Shown here: positions 49,692-56,561 of the stretch, in pieces
Layout: every line of letters begins with the position of its first letter
Numbering within the stretch: the stretch's first letter is position 1
Assembly: GCF_021352225.1 (NCBI RefSeq)
Contig: NZ_JAAUVI010000002.1
Span: 669,130 to 733,129, forward strand
Source of the DNA: Methylobacterium sp. C25
Lineage (GTDB): Bacteria; Pseudomonadota; Alphaproteobacteria; Rhizobiales; Beijerinckiaceae
Direction of reading: 5' to 3'
Length of the DNA stretch: 64,000 nt
The notes under the pieces: model-generated
What the model was told of the DNA's origin: nothing
Database searches by the model: none
What the model saw: only the letters and a program-made list of their open reading frames with translations
Translations under genes and position numbers: made by a program

Positions 49692-50291
49692 TCAATCCGG
49701 GATGTCGGATTGCCGGCGCGTGACCACCGCGAAGAGATCGCCGAGCGCGGCAAGGCTCGCCGCCTGCAGCGCCTCGGCCTTCACCACGGAGCCATCGGCC
49801 GCAGGCAGATCGCGCGTCGCGGTGGCAGCCGCCACCACGGTCGGCGAGAAGCCGAGATTGAAGGCGCCTCGCGCCGTCGAGTTCACGCACATATGCGTCA
49901 TGAAGCCGGCGACGATCAGGTTCTTGGCACCCGCCTTCTCCAGCCGCGACTGGAGGTCGGTGCCGACGAAGGAACTCGGATAGCCCTTGGTGATCACCGG
50001 CTCGTCGCCCTTCGGCGCGACCTCGTCGCTGATCTGGCCGATCCGCGCCTCGACGTCGTAGGGCGAGCCGGCCCCTGCATTGTGTCGGATATGGAAAATC
50101 GGGATGCCGGCCTTGCGGGCGCGCTCCAGCAGCGCCTTGGCCTCGGCAATCGCCGGCTCCACCCCCGAGAGCTGCATCAGCCCCTCGCGATAGGTGTTCT
50201 GCAAGTCGATCATCAGCAGCGCGGACTGGCTCAGCGGAGCCGGGCTCGGGCTGAGGCCGGAGACATCGCGCAGCGTCTTGAGATCCGACAT
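49692..50291 (-). CDS. Isochorismatase-like cysteine hydrolase
   Basis: A 199-residue member of the cysteine hydrolase superfamily. Asp in [11 protein letters not shown], Lys in [16 protein letters not shown] and Cys in [19 protein letters not shown] form the catalytic triad, the last preceded by the cis-peptide region. Substrates in this family range from isochorismate to nicotinamide; no pathway is indicated here. GGGAGCGAGGCCC supports the start at 50291; fourteen upstream codons are also open. It lies about 43 bases downstream of tRNA-Arg's 3' end on the same strand. Confidence 0.85.
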   Translation of the reverse strand: MSDLKTLRDVSGLSPSPAPLSQSALLMIDLQNTYREGLMQLSGVEPAIAEAKALLERARKAGIPIFHIRHNAGAGSPYDVEARIGQISDEVAPKGDEPVITKGYPSSFVGTDLQSRLEKAGAKNLIVAGFMTHMCVNSTARGAFNLGFSPTVVAAATATRDLPAADGSVVKAEALQAASLAALGDLFAVVTRRQSDIPD

Positions 50292-50333
50292 GGGCCTCGC
50301 TCCCTCTCGATTGTCTGCAATGACTTGGGGCAA

Positions 50334-50410
50334 TGGCGACCCCGGTAGGGCTCGAACCTACGACCTGCCGCTTAGAAGGCGGCTGCTCTATCCAGCTGAG
50401 CTACGGAGTC
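50334..50410 (-). tRNA. tRNA-Arg (anticodon TCT)
   Basis: A 77-base cloverleaf including an encoded CCA. On the minus strand the acceptor stem pairs GACTCCG with CGGGGTC (one G-T wobble), the D arm is GCTCAGCTGGATAGAGC, the anticodon stem is GCCGC/GCGGC around CTTCTAA, and the T arm is GTAGG-TTCGAGC-CCTAC. The anticodon TCT reads AGA/AGG codons, rare in this high-GC genome. The accessory element lies on the side of its 5' end. Confidence 0.96.
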
Positions 50411-50426
50411 TATCGCCCGAAACGTC

Positions 50427-50455
50427 GTATCAGGCCCCTCGGCACCTGTCATCAA
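50427..50455 (-). promoter_or_regulatory. Candidate tRNA-Arg promoter
   Basis: On the minus strand TTGATG, 17 bases and TGATAC, about 17 bases before the tRNA 5' end, fit a sigma-70-type promoter. It would leave the tRNA transcribed even with the integrative element on that side. Confidence 0.45.
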
Positions 50456-50504
50456 CAGACTCTGGCAACAAGCATTTCCGCTCTGTAGGGAGCTGAAAAT
50501 CGCC

Positions 50505-50537
50505 CCTCGCCAGCCGGTTCAGGCGGCGCTGGCGAGG
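50505..50537. repeat. Inverted repeat between tRNA-Arg and the integrase
   Basis: Perfect 10-bp arms CCTCGCCAGC (50505-50514) and GCTGGCGAGG (50528-50537), spacer 13 bases. Located 95 bases from the tRNA 5' end and about 90 bases before the integrase start. It could be a terminator, an integrase/excisionase binding region or part of the attachment site. Confidence 0.5.
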
Positions 50538-50629
50538 TCGCGGTCCCCGCCTTTCACAGGCCGGGTAGTTCGCGCCGGTATGCTACAGGTGTGCTACGCG
50601 GTAGAGCAGACGCCTCACGCGAGGCCCTC

Positions 50630-52219
50630 ATGCCCAGGCAGGCTGCTCTAGTCCTTACCGCGACCGCCGTCGCCCGCATGATCCGCGAGGCGGCCGCCCC
50701 GGCGCGCGACGTCGCCGACGGGCAGTGCCCGGGGCTGACGCTGAGGCTCACGCCGACGGCGGCCACCTGGTCCGTGCGGTTCCGGCATGACGGCAAGCCT
50801 CTCCGGATCAAGCTCGGCGACGCCGGCGCCTGGTCTCTGGCGCAGGCCCGCTCCGTCGCCGTCGATGTCCGGCGTCATGTCGAGGCCGGGCACGGCGAGC
50901 CTGATCCCGCCTGGATCGAGCTTAAGCGGGCTGCAATGGCCGCCCGGGGCGAGGAGGCCGCGGCCGTGCCGGCGTACATGCCGCGCGAGCGAGCCCCCGA
51001 GACATGGACCTATGGCGAGGCCCGGGCCGCCTGGCGCGAGTGGATGCAGCGAGAGGCCGCCGCCGGCGGCCTGCGCGACGCGACCGTGCGCAACTATTCC
51101 GGGGTCGTTGGCGGCCCGGCCATGCGCGCCCTCGATGCCCGCTACATCTCGCGCATCGAAGCGCCGGACGTGGCTGCCGTCGTCGAGATCCTCGTTGCGG
51201 AGGGGAAGCGAAGCACGGCCAAGGACGTTGTTCGGGTCACGCGGAGATTCTGGGACTGGCTGGCCGAACCCGCGCAAGTCCGCCGGTCCGGTGCGAAGCC
51301 GGGCGTGATGGCTGGGCTGAAGGCCCCAAAATTGGGGAGCACCAAGTTGCGCCGGCATTTCCCCCTCGTCCCGGAGATCGCCCACATGCTCGCCGTCGCC
51401 CAGCATGGCGTCTTGAGCGACTCGGTCGGCATGGCCATCGAGCTGCTCAGCTACACGGCCCAGCGCCGGCTCAGCGTGGTCAAGGCGAGGGTCGACGAGT
51501 TCGAGCCATGGCCTGCCCGACCGGACTGGGGGCTCTGGTGGCAGGGGCATCGCAAGATCGCGAGGGGCTCACCGACAGCGGAGGAACCGCGGCGCGGCGC
51601 CCATGCGCTGCCGCTGCCGCCGCATGTCTGGTGGCGGGTTCAGGCCTATCTGCGCCGCACGACAGCGGACGCGGTGGAGCGCGGCGGCGAGCGGTCTGAG
51701 TGGATGTTCCCGGCGGGGCGGCCGCGTCGGTTCGGGGATCCTGTCTCGCATCTGGCCGAGGACACCCTCACGCACGCCGTCGCCGCGATGCCTGGCCGGC
51801 GCGCCTCGCCTCACGACGTCCGGCGTGCGTTCGCCACCGTGCTGCAGCGGGATCATAATGTCTCGGCCGCGACGGTCGGGATGGTCCTCGATCACGCCAA
51901 CAGCGACCTTCTCCAAGTCGTCGACGGCAACGGGATGACCCGCCGCTACACAGGCGATCAGATGCTTGAGCTCAAGGCCCCTGCCCTCTCGGCATGGACG
52001 GAAGCCCTGGTCGCGGCGCGCCGGGACGTCGAGCTGCCAGACAGCCTCACCCTCAAGGCCGCCCTCGTCGCCGAGAATCTGCGTCAACGCGGTATCCGCG
52101 ATCCCGCGGCCGAGGCTGAGCGCCGGAGGAAGGCCTCCGCGAAGGCGTGGGCGGAGGGGCGCACGACGCGCCAGCGCCGCCGCGCGCAGGCCTCCGAAAC
52201 CGGTGCGAGCAAAGAGTAG
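50630..52219 (+). CDS. int: Tyrosine-type site-specific integrase
   Basis: A 529-residue tyrosine recombinase. The N-terminal arm-binding domain has LTLRLTPTAATWSVRFRHDGK, followed by a SAM-like core-binding domain. The catalytic set is visible: Arg in YTAQRRLSVVKARV, His-x-x-Arg in SPHDVRRAFATVL, His in VLDHANSDLLQ and the likely nucleophile in RRYTGDQML. The tail of about 70 Arg/Ala-rich residues is unusual. ATG at 50630 follows GAGGCCCTC; an in-frame start 13 codons earlier exists. It reads away from tRNA-Arg and should catalyse integration and excision of the element. Confidence 0.93.
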   Translation: MPRQAALVLTATAVARMIREAAAPARDVADGQCPGLTLRLTPTAATWSVRFRHDGKPLRIKLGDAGAWSLAQARSVAVDVRRHVEAGHGEPDPAWIELKRAAMAARGEEAAAVPAYMPRERAPETWTYGEARAAWREWMQREAAAGGLRDATVRNYSGVVGGPAMRALDARYISRIEAPDVAAVVEILVAEGKRSTAKDVVRVTRRFWDWLAEPAQVRRSGAKPGVMAGLKAPKLGSTKLRRHFPLVPEIAHMLAVAQHGVLSDSVGMAIELLSYTAQRRLSVVKARVDEFEPWPARPDWGLWWQGHRKIARGSPTAEEPRRGAHALPLPPHVWWRVQAYLRRTTADAVERGGERSEWMFPAGRPRRFGDPVSHLAEDTLTHAVAAMPGRRASPHDVRRAFATVLQRDHNVSAATVGMVLDHANSDLLQVVDGNGMTRRYTGDQMLELKAPALSAWTEALVAARRDVELPDSLTLKAALVAENLRQRGIRDPAAEAERRRKASAKAWAEGRTTRQRRRAQASETGASKE

Positions 52220-52312
52220 CGAAAGCCGGTTCGCTTCTTTCGACATGCCTGCGTCCCGGCCAGGGAGTTAGTAACCTGGCTCTGCTACCGTGAGGATTCC
52301 TGCGAGGCCCTG

Positions 52313-52394
52313 ATGACCCGAAAACCCGCGCCCCCTCCGTCCCGTCCTATTCCTTAGGAGGCGTGACCGCGTGCGCCGGCCTCCTCAAATCTGA
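52313..52394 (+). other. Two tiny leader reading frames upstream of the phosphoesterase
   Basis: A 14-codon frame (MTRKPAPPPSRPIP, 52313-52357) begins after GCGAGGCCCTG, similar to the integrase leader, and its TAG overlaps an AGGAGG at 52356-52361. Nine bases later a GTG opens a 7-codon frame (MRRPPQI, 52371-52394) whose TGA lies inside the hairpin that masks the next ribosome site. Both are Pro-rich. They may be chance, but the order suggests coupled or attenuated translation. Confidence 0.35.
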
Positions 52395-52399
52395 GGAGG
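52380..52399 (+). promoter_or_regulatory. Hairpin masking the phosphoesterase Shine-Dalgarno
   Basis: CCTCCTCA (52380-52387) pairs perfectly with TGAGGAGG (52392-52399) around a 4-base loop. The right arm is the GAGGAGG ribosome-binding site, five bases before the ATG at 52405, so the folded mRNA should block initiation until the hairpin is opened. Confidence 0.6.
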
Positions 52400-52404
52400 C
52401 CCGC

Positions 52405-52959
52405 ATGGCCGTTTTCTTCACCGCCGACACTCACTTCGGGCACGAGGGGATCCTGGCGCCCCGCATGGCCCGGCCCCGGCCGTTCGCCGGCATCGAGGCC
52501 CACGACGAGGCCATCGTCGCCCGCTGGAACGACGTCGTCCGGCCGGAGGACGAGGTCTGGCATCTCGGCGACTTCGCGTTTTCCTGCAGCTTCGAGCACG
52601 CCAGCGCGACGTTCGCCCGCCTCAACGGGACGAAGCACCTGGTCGTGGGCAATCACGAGAAGCTGGGCAGGCGCTTGCCTTGGGCGAGCCAGCACGAGGG
52701 GATCCATCAGATCGCCGTCGACGGACACCGTCTCGTCCTGTGCCACTACGCCATGCGCGCGTGGCCAGGAATCTGGCGGGGTGCGCTGCACCTCTACGGG
52801 CACACGCATGGGAGCCTGTCTGGCACCCGGAGATCCTGCGACGTTGGCGTCGACGTCTGGGATTACCGGCCGGTGACCCTGCCGGAGATCCTCGACGCGA
52901 TGGCGCTGAGCGACACGTGGCCCGAGGAGCTCCAGGGGAGTGAGCAGGCTACCGGCTAG
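52405..52959 (+). CDS. Phage-type calcineurin-like phosphoesterase
   Basis: A 184-residue metallophosphoesterase with FFTADTHFGHEGIL (first metal Asp/His), VWHLGDFAF, LVVGNHEKLG, LCHYAMRAWPG and LYGHTHGSL. This compact family, with HxGH and CHxP-type motifs, is frequent in phages and mobile elements; substrates are nucleotides or nucleic-acid ends in studied relatives. It runs in the same direction as the integrase and is convergent with the leftward operon, overlapping the neighbouring stop by four bases on opposite strands. Confidence 0.87.
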   Translation: MAVFFTADTHFGHEGILAPRMARPRPFAGIEAHDEAIVARWNDVVRPEDEVWHLGDFAFSCSFEHASATFARLNGTKHLVVGNHEKLGRRLPWASQHEGIHQIAVDGHRLVLCHYAMRAWPGIWRGALHLYGHTHGSLSGTRRSCDVGVDVWDYRPVTLPEILDAMALSDTWPEELQGSEQATG

Positions 52960-53432
52960 ACGGCCGGGGGGCCGCGCAGGGCAGCCATCTCGGGGGCATC
53001 CAGATCGTCGAAGAGCATCGGTTGCCGGCGGCTCGCGAGGCTCCCACGGGGACGCGGATCGTCGGCGCGCAAGACGGCGTCGACGGCCTCCTGCAGGCTC
53101 GGATAGACGTACAGGCGGCTGTCGTGCCCCGGCGGCGACACGAGCATCCACGGCCGCGCCGGGCTGAGCGTGTGCGGCCCGATATCCGACATCGACGCGC
53201 CCCACGGAAAATAGGCCACGCACCACGGACGGTCGGATCCAGGCAGCACGACTTGCCAGCCGTCGCACTCGTCAGCAGCGACGGCGTCGAGGAGCGAGAT
53301 GCGGTCTTCGTAGAGGGGATGGTTGATCCAGTTGTCGTGACGGCGCGGATCGCCGAACACAGGCACGCGGATCTTCTCACCGTGCACGAGCACAGACTTT
53401 GCCTTCGGATTTCCCGTCGACGGCATACGCAT
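52956..53432 (-). CDS. Element protein, unknown function
   Basis: A 158-residue soluble protein (MRMPSTGNPKAKSVLVHGEK) with aromatic-rich middle part (PWCVAYFPWGASMSDIGP, SPPGHDSRLYVYPSLQEAVD). The penultimate region reads RQPMLFDDLD, which weakly resembles a QxxLF sliding-clamp-binding tail. GGGGAGTTTGTG supports the ATG at 53432, with a GTG one codon earlier. It is the leftmost gene of the leftward operon. No family recognised. Confidence 0.62.
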   Translation of the reverse strand: MRMPSTGNPKAKSVLVHGEKIRVPVFGDPRRHDNWINHPLYEDRISLLDAVAADECDGWQVVLPGSDRPWCVAYFPWGASMSDIGPHTLSPARPWMLVSPPGHDSRLYVYPSLQEAVDAVLRADDPRPRGSLASRRQPMLFDDLDAPEMAALRGPPAV

Positions 53433-53509
53433 CACAAACTCCCCGTTTCACAGGCGGACCTATCAAGGTCTCCTGAATCGAAAGCTAAACAAGATCAAAC
53501 ACTTGTGAT

Positions 53510-53881
53510 TCACGGTGCAAAGATCCTGAAATTTTTGTGTCGGTTTTTGTGTGTTTCACGGCAGCTTGGGCGGCACAGCGATCTGGGCCATCCGCCTACA
53601 GTCCGCTCCCACTCTGCCCTGCGCTCGGCGACGCGCTGGAGAGCGGCATCGAGGTAGGCCTTGGACGACGAGTACCGGATGGGCTCCGGCCGCCGGGCCG
53701 CGCCCGGGTTACGAAGCTCGGCACGAGGATCGCCGCGACGACGGGCCTGCCCGATGATGCTCGCGACCACGTGGGGCGCCACGCCGACGATCTCCGCGAT
53801 CTCAGAGCCGACGCGCTTCTCTGCCCAAAAGTTCAAGACCTTTTCCGGCACGTCCGGAGCGTAGGATGCGGGCCTAGCCAT
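53510..53881 (-). CDS. Small HTH-containing protein
   Basis: A 123-residue basic protein. PDVPEKVLNFWAEKRVGSEIAEIVGVAPHVVASIIGQARRRGDPRA near the N terminus (in blocks) reads as a helix-turn-helix of the GcrA/resolvase-like type: NFWAEKRVGSEIAEIV then VVASIIGQARRRGD. The remainder is Arg-rich and ends in a CRPSCRETHK tail. It overlaps the upstream zinc-ribbon-like gene by eight bases, so the two are coupled. It resembles GcrA, a transcription cofactor, only at the N terminus; assignment is tentative. Confidence 0.6.
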   Translation of the reverse strand: MARPASYAPDVPEKVLNFWAEKRVGSEIAEIVGVAPHVVASIIGQARRRGDPRAELRNPGAARRPEPIRYSSSKAYLDAALQRVAERRAEWERTVGGWPRSLCRPSCRETHKNRHKNFRIFAP

Positions 53882-54335
53882 TGCGCGCCTCCACGCTCGG
53901 CTCGTGCCGGATTTCGCCGGCGACGACGACGCTGCCCGGCGGGAGGGGGGCGGCCTTCTCGGCGCAAGCGGTGCACAGACGATGGGCTGCCCAGCCGCAT
54001 CCGCCCTCGCACGCATCCTGATCGGAGCATCCGCATTCGAGGCAGACCGGATGAACGATCACCGGGATACGCCACGCTCCGGCTACGTCTTCGACCGACT
54101 CGATTGGGACCTGGTTTCGGAAGCTCTCCTGCAAGCTTTCCTCTGCTAGCCGCCCCGCTTCGGTGGCAGCGCGAGCGACGGGCTCCTCGTACTGGTCCGG
54201 GTTCGAGTAGACCGCATCCTGGATGGCGGCGGCAGCCAGCCACTCCATCAGTATCATTCCGAAATCCATCTTCTGACGAGCAGGGAGAGCGGTCCAGGCC
54301 GCCCTCCCGTCGAATACTTCCTTGCTGATGGCCAT
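53874..54335 (-). CDS. Phage-type protein with a cysteine-rich zinc-ribbon-like module
   Basis: A 153-residue protein beginning MAISKEVFDGRAAW. The C-terminal half has CLECGCSDQDACEGGCGW followed by RLCTACAEKA, i.e. C-x2-C-x-C-x5-C-x3-C-x7-C-x2-C, a likely zinc site seen in many phage proteins of Rhizobiales and other bacteria. The N-terminal half is helical. Its ATG overlaps the stop of the preceding gene by one base (TGATG). Function unknown. Confidence 0.72.
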   Translation of the reverse strand: MAISKEVFDGRAAWTALPARQKMDFGMILMEWLAAAAIQDAVYSNPDQYEEPVARAATEAGRLAEESLQESFRNQVPIESVEDVAGAWRIPVIVHPVCLECGCSDQDACEGGCGWAAHRLCTACAEKAAPLPPGSVVVAGEIRHEPSVEARNG

Positions 54336-55207
54336 CAGGCATCCCTCGCGGTTCCGGGGATGTGGCGGAGGCCCGTAGCGGCCTCGACGGCGGCCCATCC
54401 GATGACGCCCGCGATCTGATCGAGGATAGCCGCCGCCTCCTGCAAGCAGGTGGACACCGCTTTCTCCTCCCGGTCCGCCTTCAGCTTAGCGGCTTTGTCG
54501 AGGGTCCTGCGGATCTTCATCTTGATCCGCCGGCGGGGACCGGCGAGGTCTTGCAGCTTAGGCAGGCCTTTCTTCTTCCCGAACGTGAGCAGGTCACGCT
54601 CGTAATCGATCATCCAGTCGACGAGAGCGATGAGATCGAAGACCGCGCTTTCTCGCGTCATCGAGATCGTAGGCGCGCCGCACCGGATCCAGCGCACGAT
54701 TTCTTGGCCACTAGTCTGAGATGCGAAGCAGACGGCGCCAAGGGAGCTAGGGATGGGGTCCCTGCTCTCCCAGACAGGCTTCACGAGATCCCGCCTGTGC
54801 AGTTCTTCTTCGTCGAAATCTGTAGCAGGGCCTTCGGTCTCGGGAGCGTGATCCTCGGCATGCGTCGAGCGATACTCGGCAGCCGCCTCTTCGCCGGCAG
54901 AGATCCTCGCAGTCGCATGACGTGCGTCGTACAGCTCCCAGATGTCACCTTCCTCGCCGTAGCGGCCGTGGCTGCCGAGCGCCTTCGCGATAACCGCCGC
55001 CGAAGTCTCGCCGCTGCGGATCCTGTCGAGGGCGTCGTGATACGGGCTGTACGGCCCGTCGATTTCGCCCTCGTCCATGAAATGGACCGCCCGCCTGTAC
55101 GCGCGGAACTCGGCCCCGGTGAGATCGGCCCAAGCCCTCTGCCCGACAGCTTGGATGATGCGCTGGCTCGTCGGATCGAGCGGTCCAGTCTCGGTCTTCG
55201 TGTTCAT
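54335..55207 (-). CDS. Element protein, helical, unknown function
   Basis: A 290-residue protein (MNTKTETGPLDP) with ribosome site AGGAGCCTCATC. It is mostly alpha-helical, with an acidic central stretch (EDHAPETEGPATDFDEEE) and a C-terminal Lys/Arg-rich coil (RRRIKMKIRRTLDKAAKLKAD). There are no membrane segments and only three cysteines. It sits 84 bases downstream of the SSB-tail protein in the same leftward operon. No family recognised. Confidence 0.6.
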   Translation of the reverse strand: MNTKTETGPLDPTSQRIIQAVGQRAWADLTGAEFRAYRRAVHFMDEGEIDGPYSPYHDALDRIRSGETSAAVIAKALGSHGRYGEEGDIWELYDARHATARISAGEEAAAEYRSTHAEDHAPETEGPATDFDEEELHRRDLVKPVWESRDPIPSSLGAVCFASQTSGQEIVRWIRCGAPTISMTRESAVFDLIALVDWMIDYERDLLTFGKKKGLPKLQDLAGPRRRIKMKIRRTLDKAAKLKADREEKAVSTCLQEAAAILDQIAGVIGWAAVEAATGLRHIPGTARDA

Positions 55208-55291
55208 GATGAGGCTCCTGAGATGAGGGGGGCGGCCGTGGCCTGGCCGCGAGCTGGAGGATCTGGGGGACCGCGCCCTGCGCGGCGGGGT

Positions 55292-55720
55292 TCAGAACGG
55301 GATCTCGGCATCGCCCGGATCGAGCGGCGGCGGGGGCGTGCTCAAGCGATGCAGCGGCCTCGGCGGCGGACACGTCGGCGGGCGCGGCCGCTTAGCCGGT
55401 GCCGCCGGAGTGGCAGGCTTGGCAGCCGGCAAGGGACGTATGGGCGACGGACGGGGAGCGGGCTTCGGGATGGCAGTCTGGACGGCGGCCACCTTCGCCG
55501 CGGCTCCGGGCGGCCCGTAGTTCGCGATGTCGATGCCGGAGATCATGAGCCGGATCGCGGCCCGGGTCGCCATGTGCAGATTGCGCGTCGCGCCGTCCGC
55601 TTCGATGTGGGCACCGATCTCGTAGGCCGCCCTGCGAACCTCGGCGAAGCGAGCCGCGAGCGCGGGGCCGTCGAGGTTTTCGAGGCCGGCGAGCAGGGGG
55701 TGGGGCTTGCGATCAGTCAT
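55292..55720 (-). CDS. Small protein with an SSB-like acidic C-terminal tip
   Basis: A 142-residue protein: helical N-terminal domain (GLENLDGPALAARFAEVRRA, then AIRLMISGIDIANYGPP), a Pro/Ala/Lys-rich disordered linker of about 55 residues, and the C-terminal tip LDPGDAEIPF. Alphaproteobacterial single-stranded DNA-binding proteins end in DDEIPF, the hook bound by SSB-interacting proteins. No OB-fold is recognisable, so this is not SSB itself. Its ATG overlaps the stop of the upstream HTH gene by one base. Confidence 0.68.
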   Translation of the reverse strand: MTDRKPHPLLAGLENLDGPALAARFAEVRRAAYEIGAHIEADGATRNLHMATRAAIRLMISGIDIANYGPPGAAAKVAAVQTAIPKPAPRPSPIRPLPAAKPATPAAPAKRPRPPTCPPPRPLHRLSTPPPPLDPGDAEIPF

Positions 55721-56061
55721 CAGGCGGTCTCACGGAAAAGATCGAGCTGGCGACCCCAGCGGGCGGGGCGGAGGTTTCGGAGGCGCAGGCCCTCGCGCGC
55801 GGCACGCTGATGGACGGCGGCCCGGCTCACCCCCAGGCGCTCACGTACGTCTCGGACGGTCTCCCTGCCGGCGACGACGCTCATGATGTCATCGAGCGTG
55901 ACGATGGCCCGGCTCGGGAGCGTCAGGCCAAGGCCGCGCACGTGCTTGCTAACTGTCTGCTGGCAGAGATCCTCGCGCCGGGCGATCTCGGACAGCGAGA
56001 GGCCGTCGGCTAGGTAGCGCTCGCAGCGTGCCCGGGGGATCTTGCAGATCACGCCCCTCAC
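55720..56061 (-). CDS. Double-HTH protein with a C-terminal beta-clamp-binding motif
   Basis: A 113-residue basic protein with two helix-turn-helix stretches, GLSLSEIARREDLCQQTVSK (about 20-39) and ETVRDVRERLGVSRAAVHQR (about 67-86). It ends RWGRQLDLFRETA: QLDLF is the consensus beta-sliding-clamp-binding pentapeptide (QL[SD]LF). GTG start overlaps the Xre stop (GTGA). It probably binds DNA and could be recruited to, or compete for, the clamp. A role in element replication or its timing is inferred. Confidence 0.7.
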   Translation of the reverse strand: MRGVICKIPRARCERYLADGLSLSEIARREDLCQQTVSKHVRGLGLTLPSRAIVTLDDIMSVVAGRETVRDVRERLGVSRAAVHQRAAREGLRLRNLRPARWGRQLDLFRETA

Positions 56062-56267
56062 GACTGCGCCTCCAGAGACACGAATCGCTCGACCCGCTGA
56101 ACGCCGAGCGCGAGCAGGATCCTGTCGCCGGGGACGCGGCGCCCCTTGAGCACGTCGCCGAGGTACGTCGGGCTCACGCCAGCGGCGCGCGCCCAGTCTT
56201 GCTGACTGCCACGGTCGGCGATCTGCCTCCGCAGCCTCGCAATCACCTCTTCCCTCGTCAGCTCCAC
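56058..56267 (-). CDS. Xre-family HTH repressor, small
   Basis: A 69-residue protein. DWARAAGVSPTYLGDVLKGRRVPGD is a Cro/CI-type helix-turn-helix, with helix 3 at SPTYLGDVLKG. There is no C-terminal oligomerisation or RecA-cleavage domain. It is the first gene of the leftward operon, with a 16-bp perfect palindrome 18 bases upstream of its start, so autoregulation is likely. It faces a divergent rightward gene. Confidence 0.75.
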   Translation of the reverse strand: MELTREEVIARLRRQIADRGSQQDWARAAGVSPTYLGDVLKGRRVPGDRILLALGVQRVERFVSLEAQS

Positions 56268-56284
56268 GGCCGCCTTGCTCCCCG

Positions 56285-56300
56285 CGAATTCGCGAATTCG
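56285..56300. promoter_or_regulatory. Candidate Xre operator, 16-bp perfect palindrome
   Basis: CGAATTCGCGAATTCG reads the same on both strands and lies 18-33 bases upstream of the xre start. A partial copy, CGCGAATTTG, sits at 56541-56550 between the -10 and the start of the divergent gene, suggesting that one repressor controls both directions. Confidence 0.55.
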
Positions 56301-56441
56301 GAGATTCTGGTCCTGGCCCGATCGAATTTCCAGAGCAAAAATCGCCTGGATGCAAACAATGTTTTTGAACTACTTTCAAAAGTCATAGCATTAACCAGAC
56401 TAGCGACACCCCCTTCCACCTTACCCCAACAGAGCACTACG

Positions 56442-56480
56442 ATTTCAACAACGTTTTCACCAACAGCTTGTTGTTGAAAT
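56442..56480. repeat. Inverted repeat in the divergent control region
   Basis: Perfect 11-bp arms ATTTCAACAAC (56442-56452) and GTTGTTGAAAT (56470-56480), spacer 17 bases. Set upstream of the rightward promoter, it may be a binding site for a second regulator or a DNA bend. The surrounding 56330-56500 is AT-rich. Confidence 0.55.
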
Positions 56481-56500
56481 AGGGGGTGAAATACGCGCGT

Positions 56501-56528
56501 TTGGTGATCAGGCCGCAATCCATATACT
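56501..56528 (+). promoter_or_regulatory. Candidate rightward promoter
   Basis: TTGGTG (56501-56506), 16-base spacer, TATACT (56523-56528), 33 bases before the ATG at 56562, which has a GAGGAGAGCAG ribosome site. The partial operator copy lies just downstream of the -10. Confidence 0.5.
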
Positions 56529-56561
56529 CGTACGCGTAACCGCGAATTTGAGGAGAGCAGT

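Noticed and set aside
54362..55810. A 482-residue open frame on the plus strand in the element
   Set aside because: Overlaps three tightly coupled leftward genes that have ribosome sites and overlapping stops and starts; its own sequence is Arg/Gly-rich without motifs.
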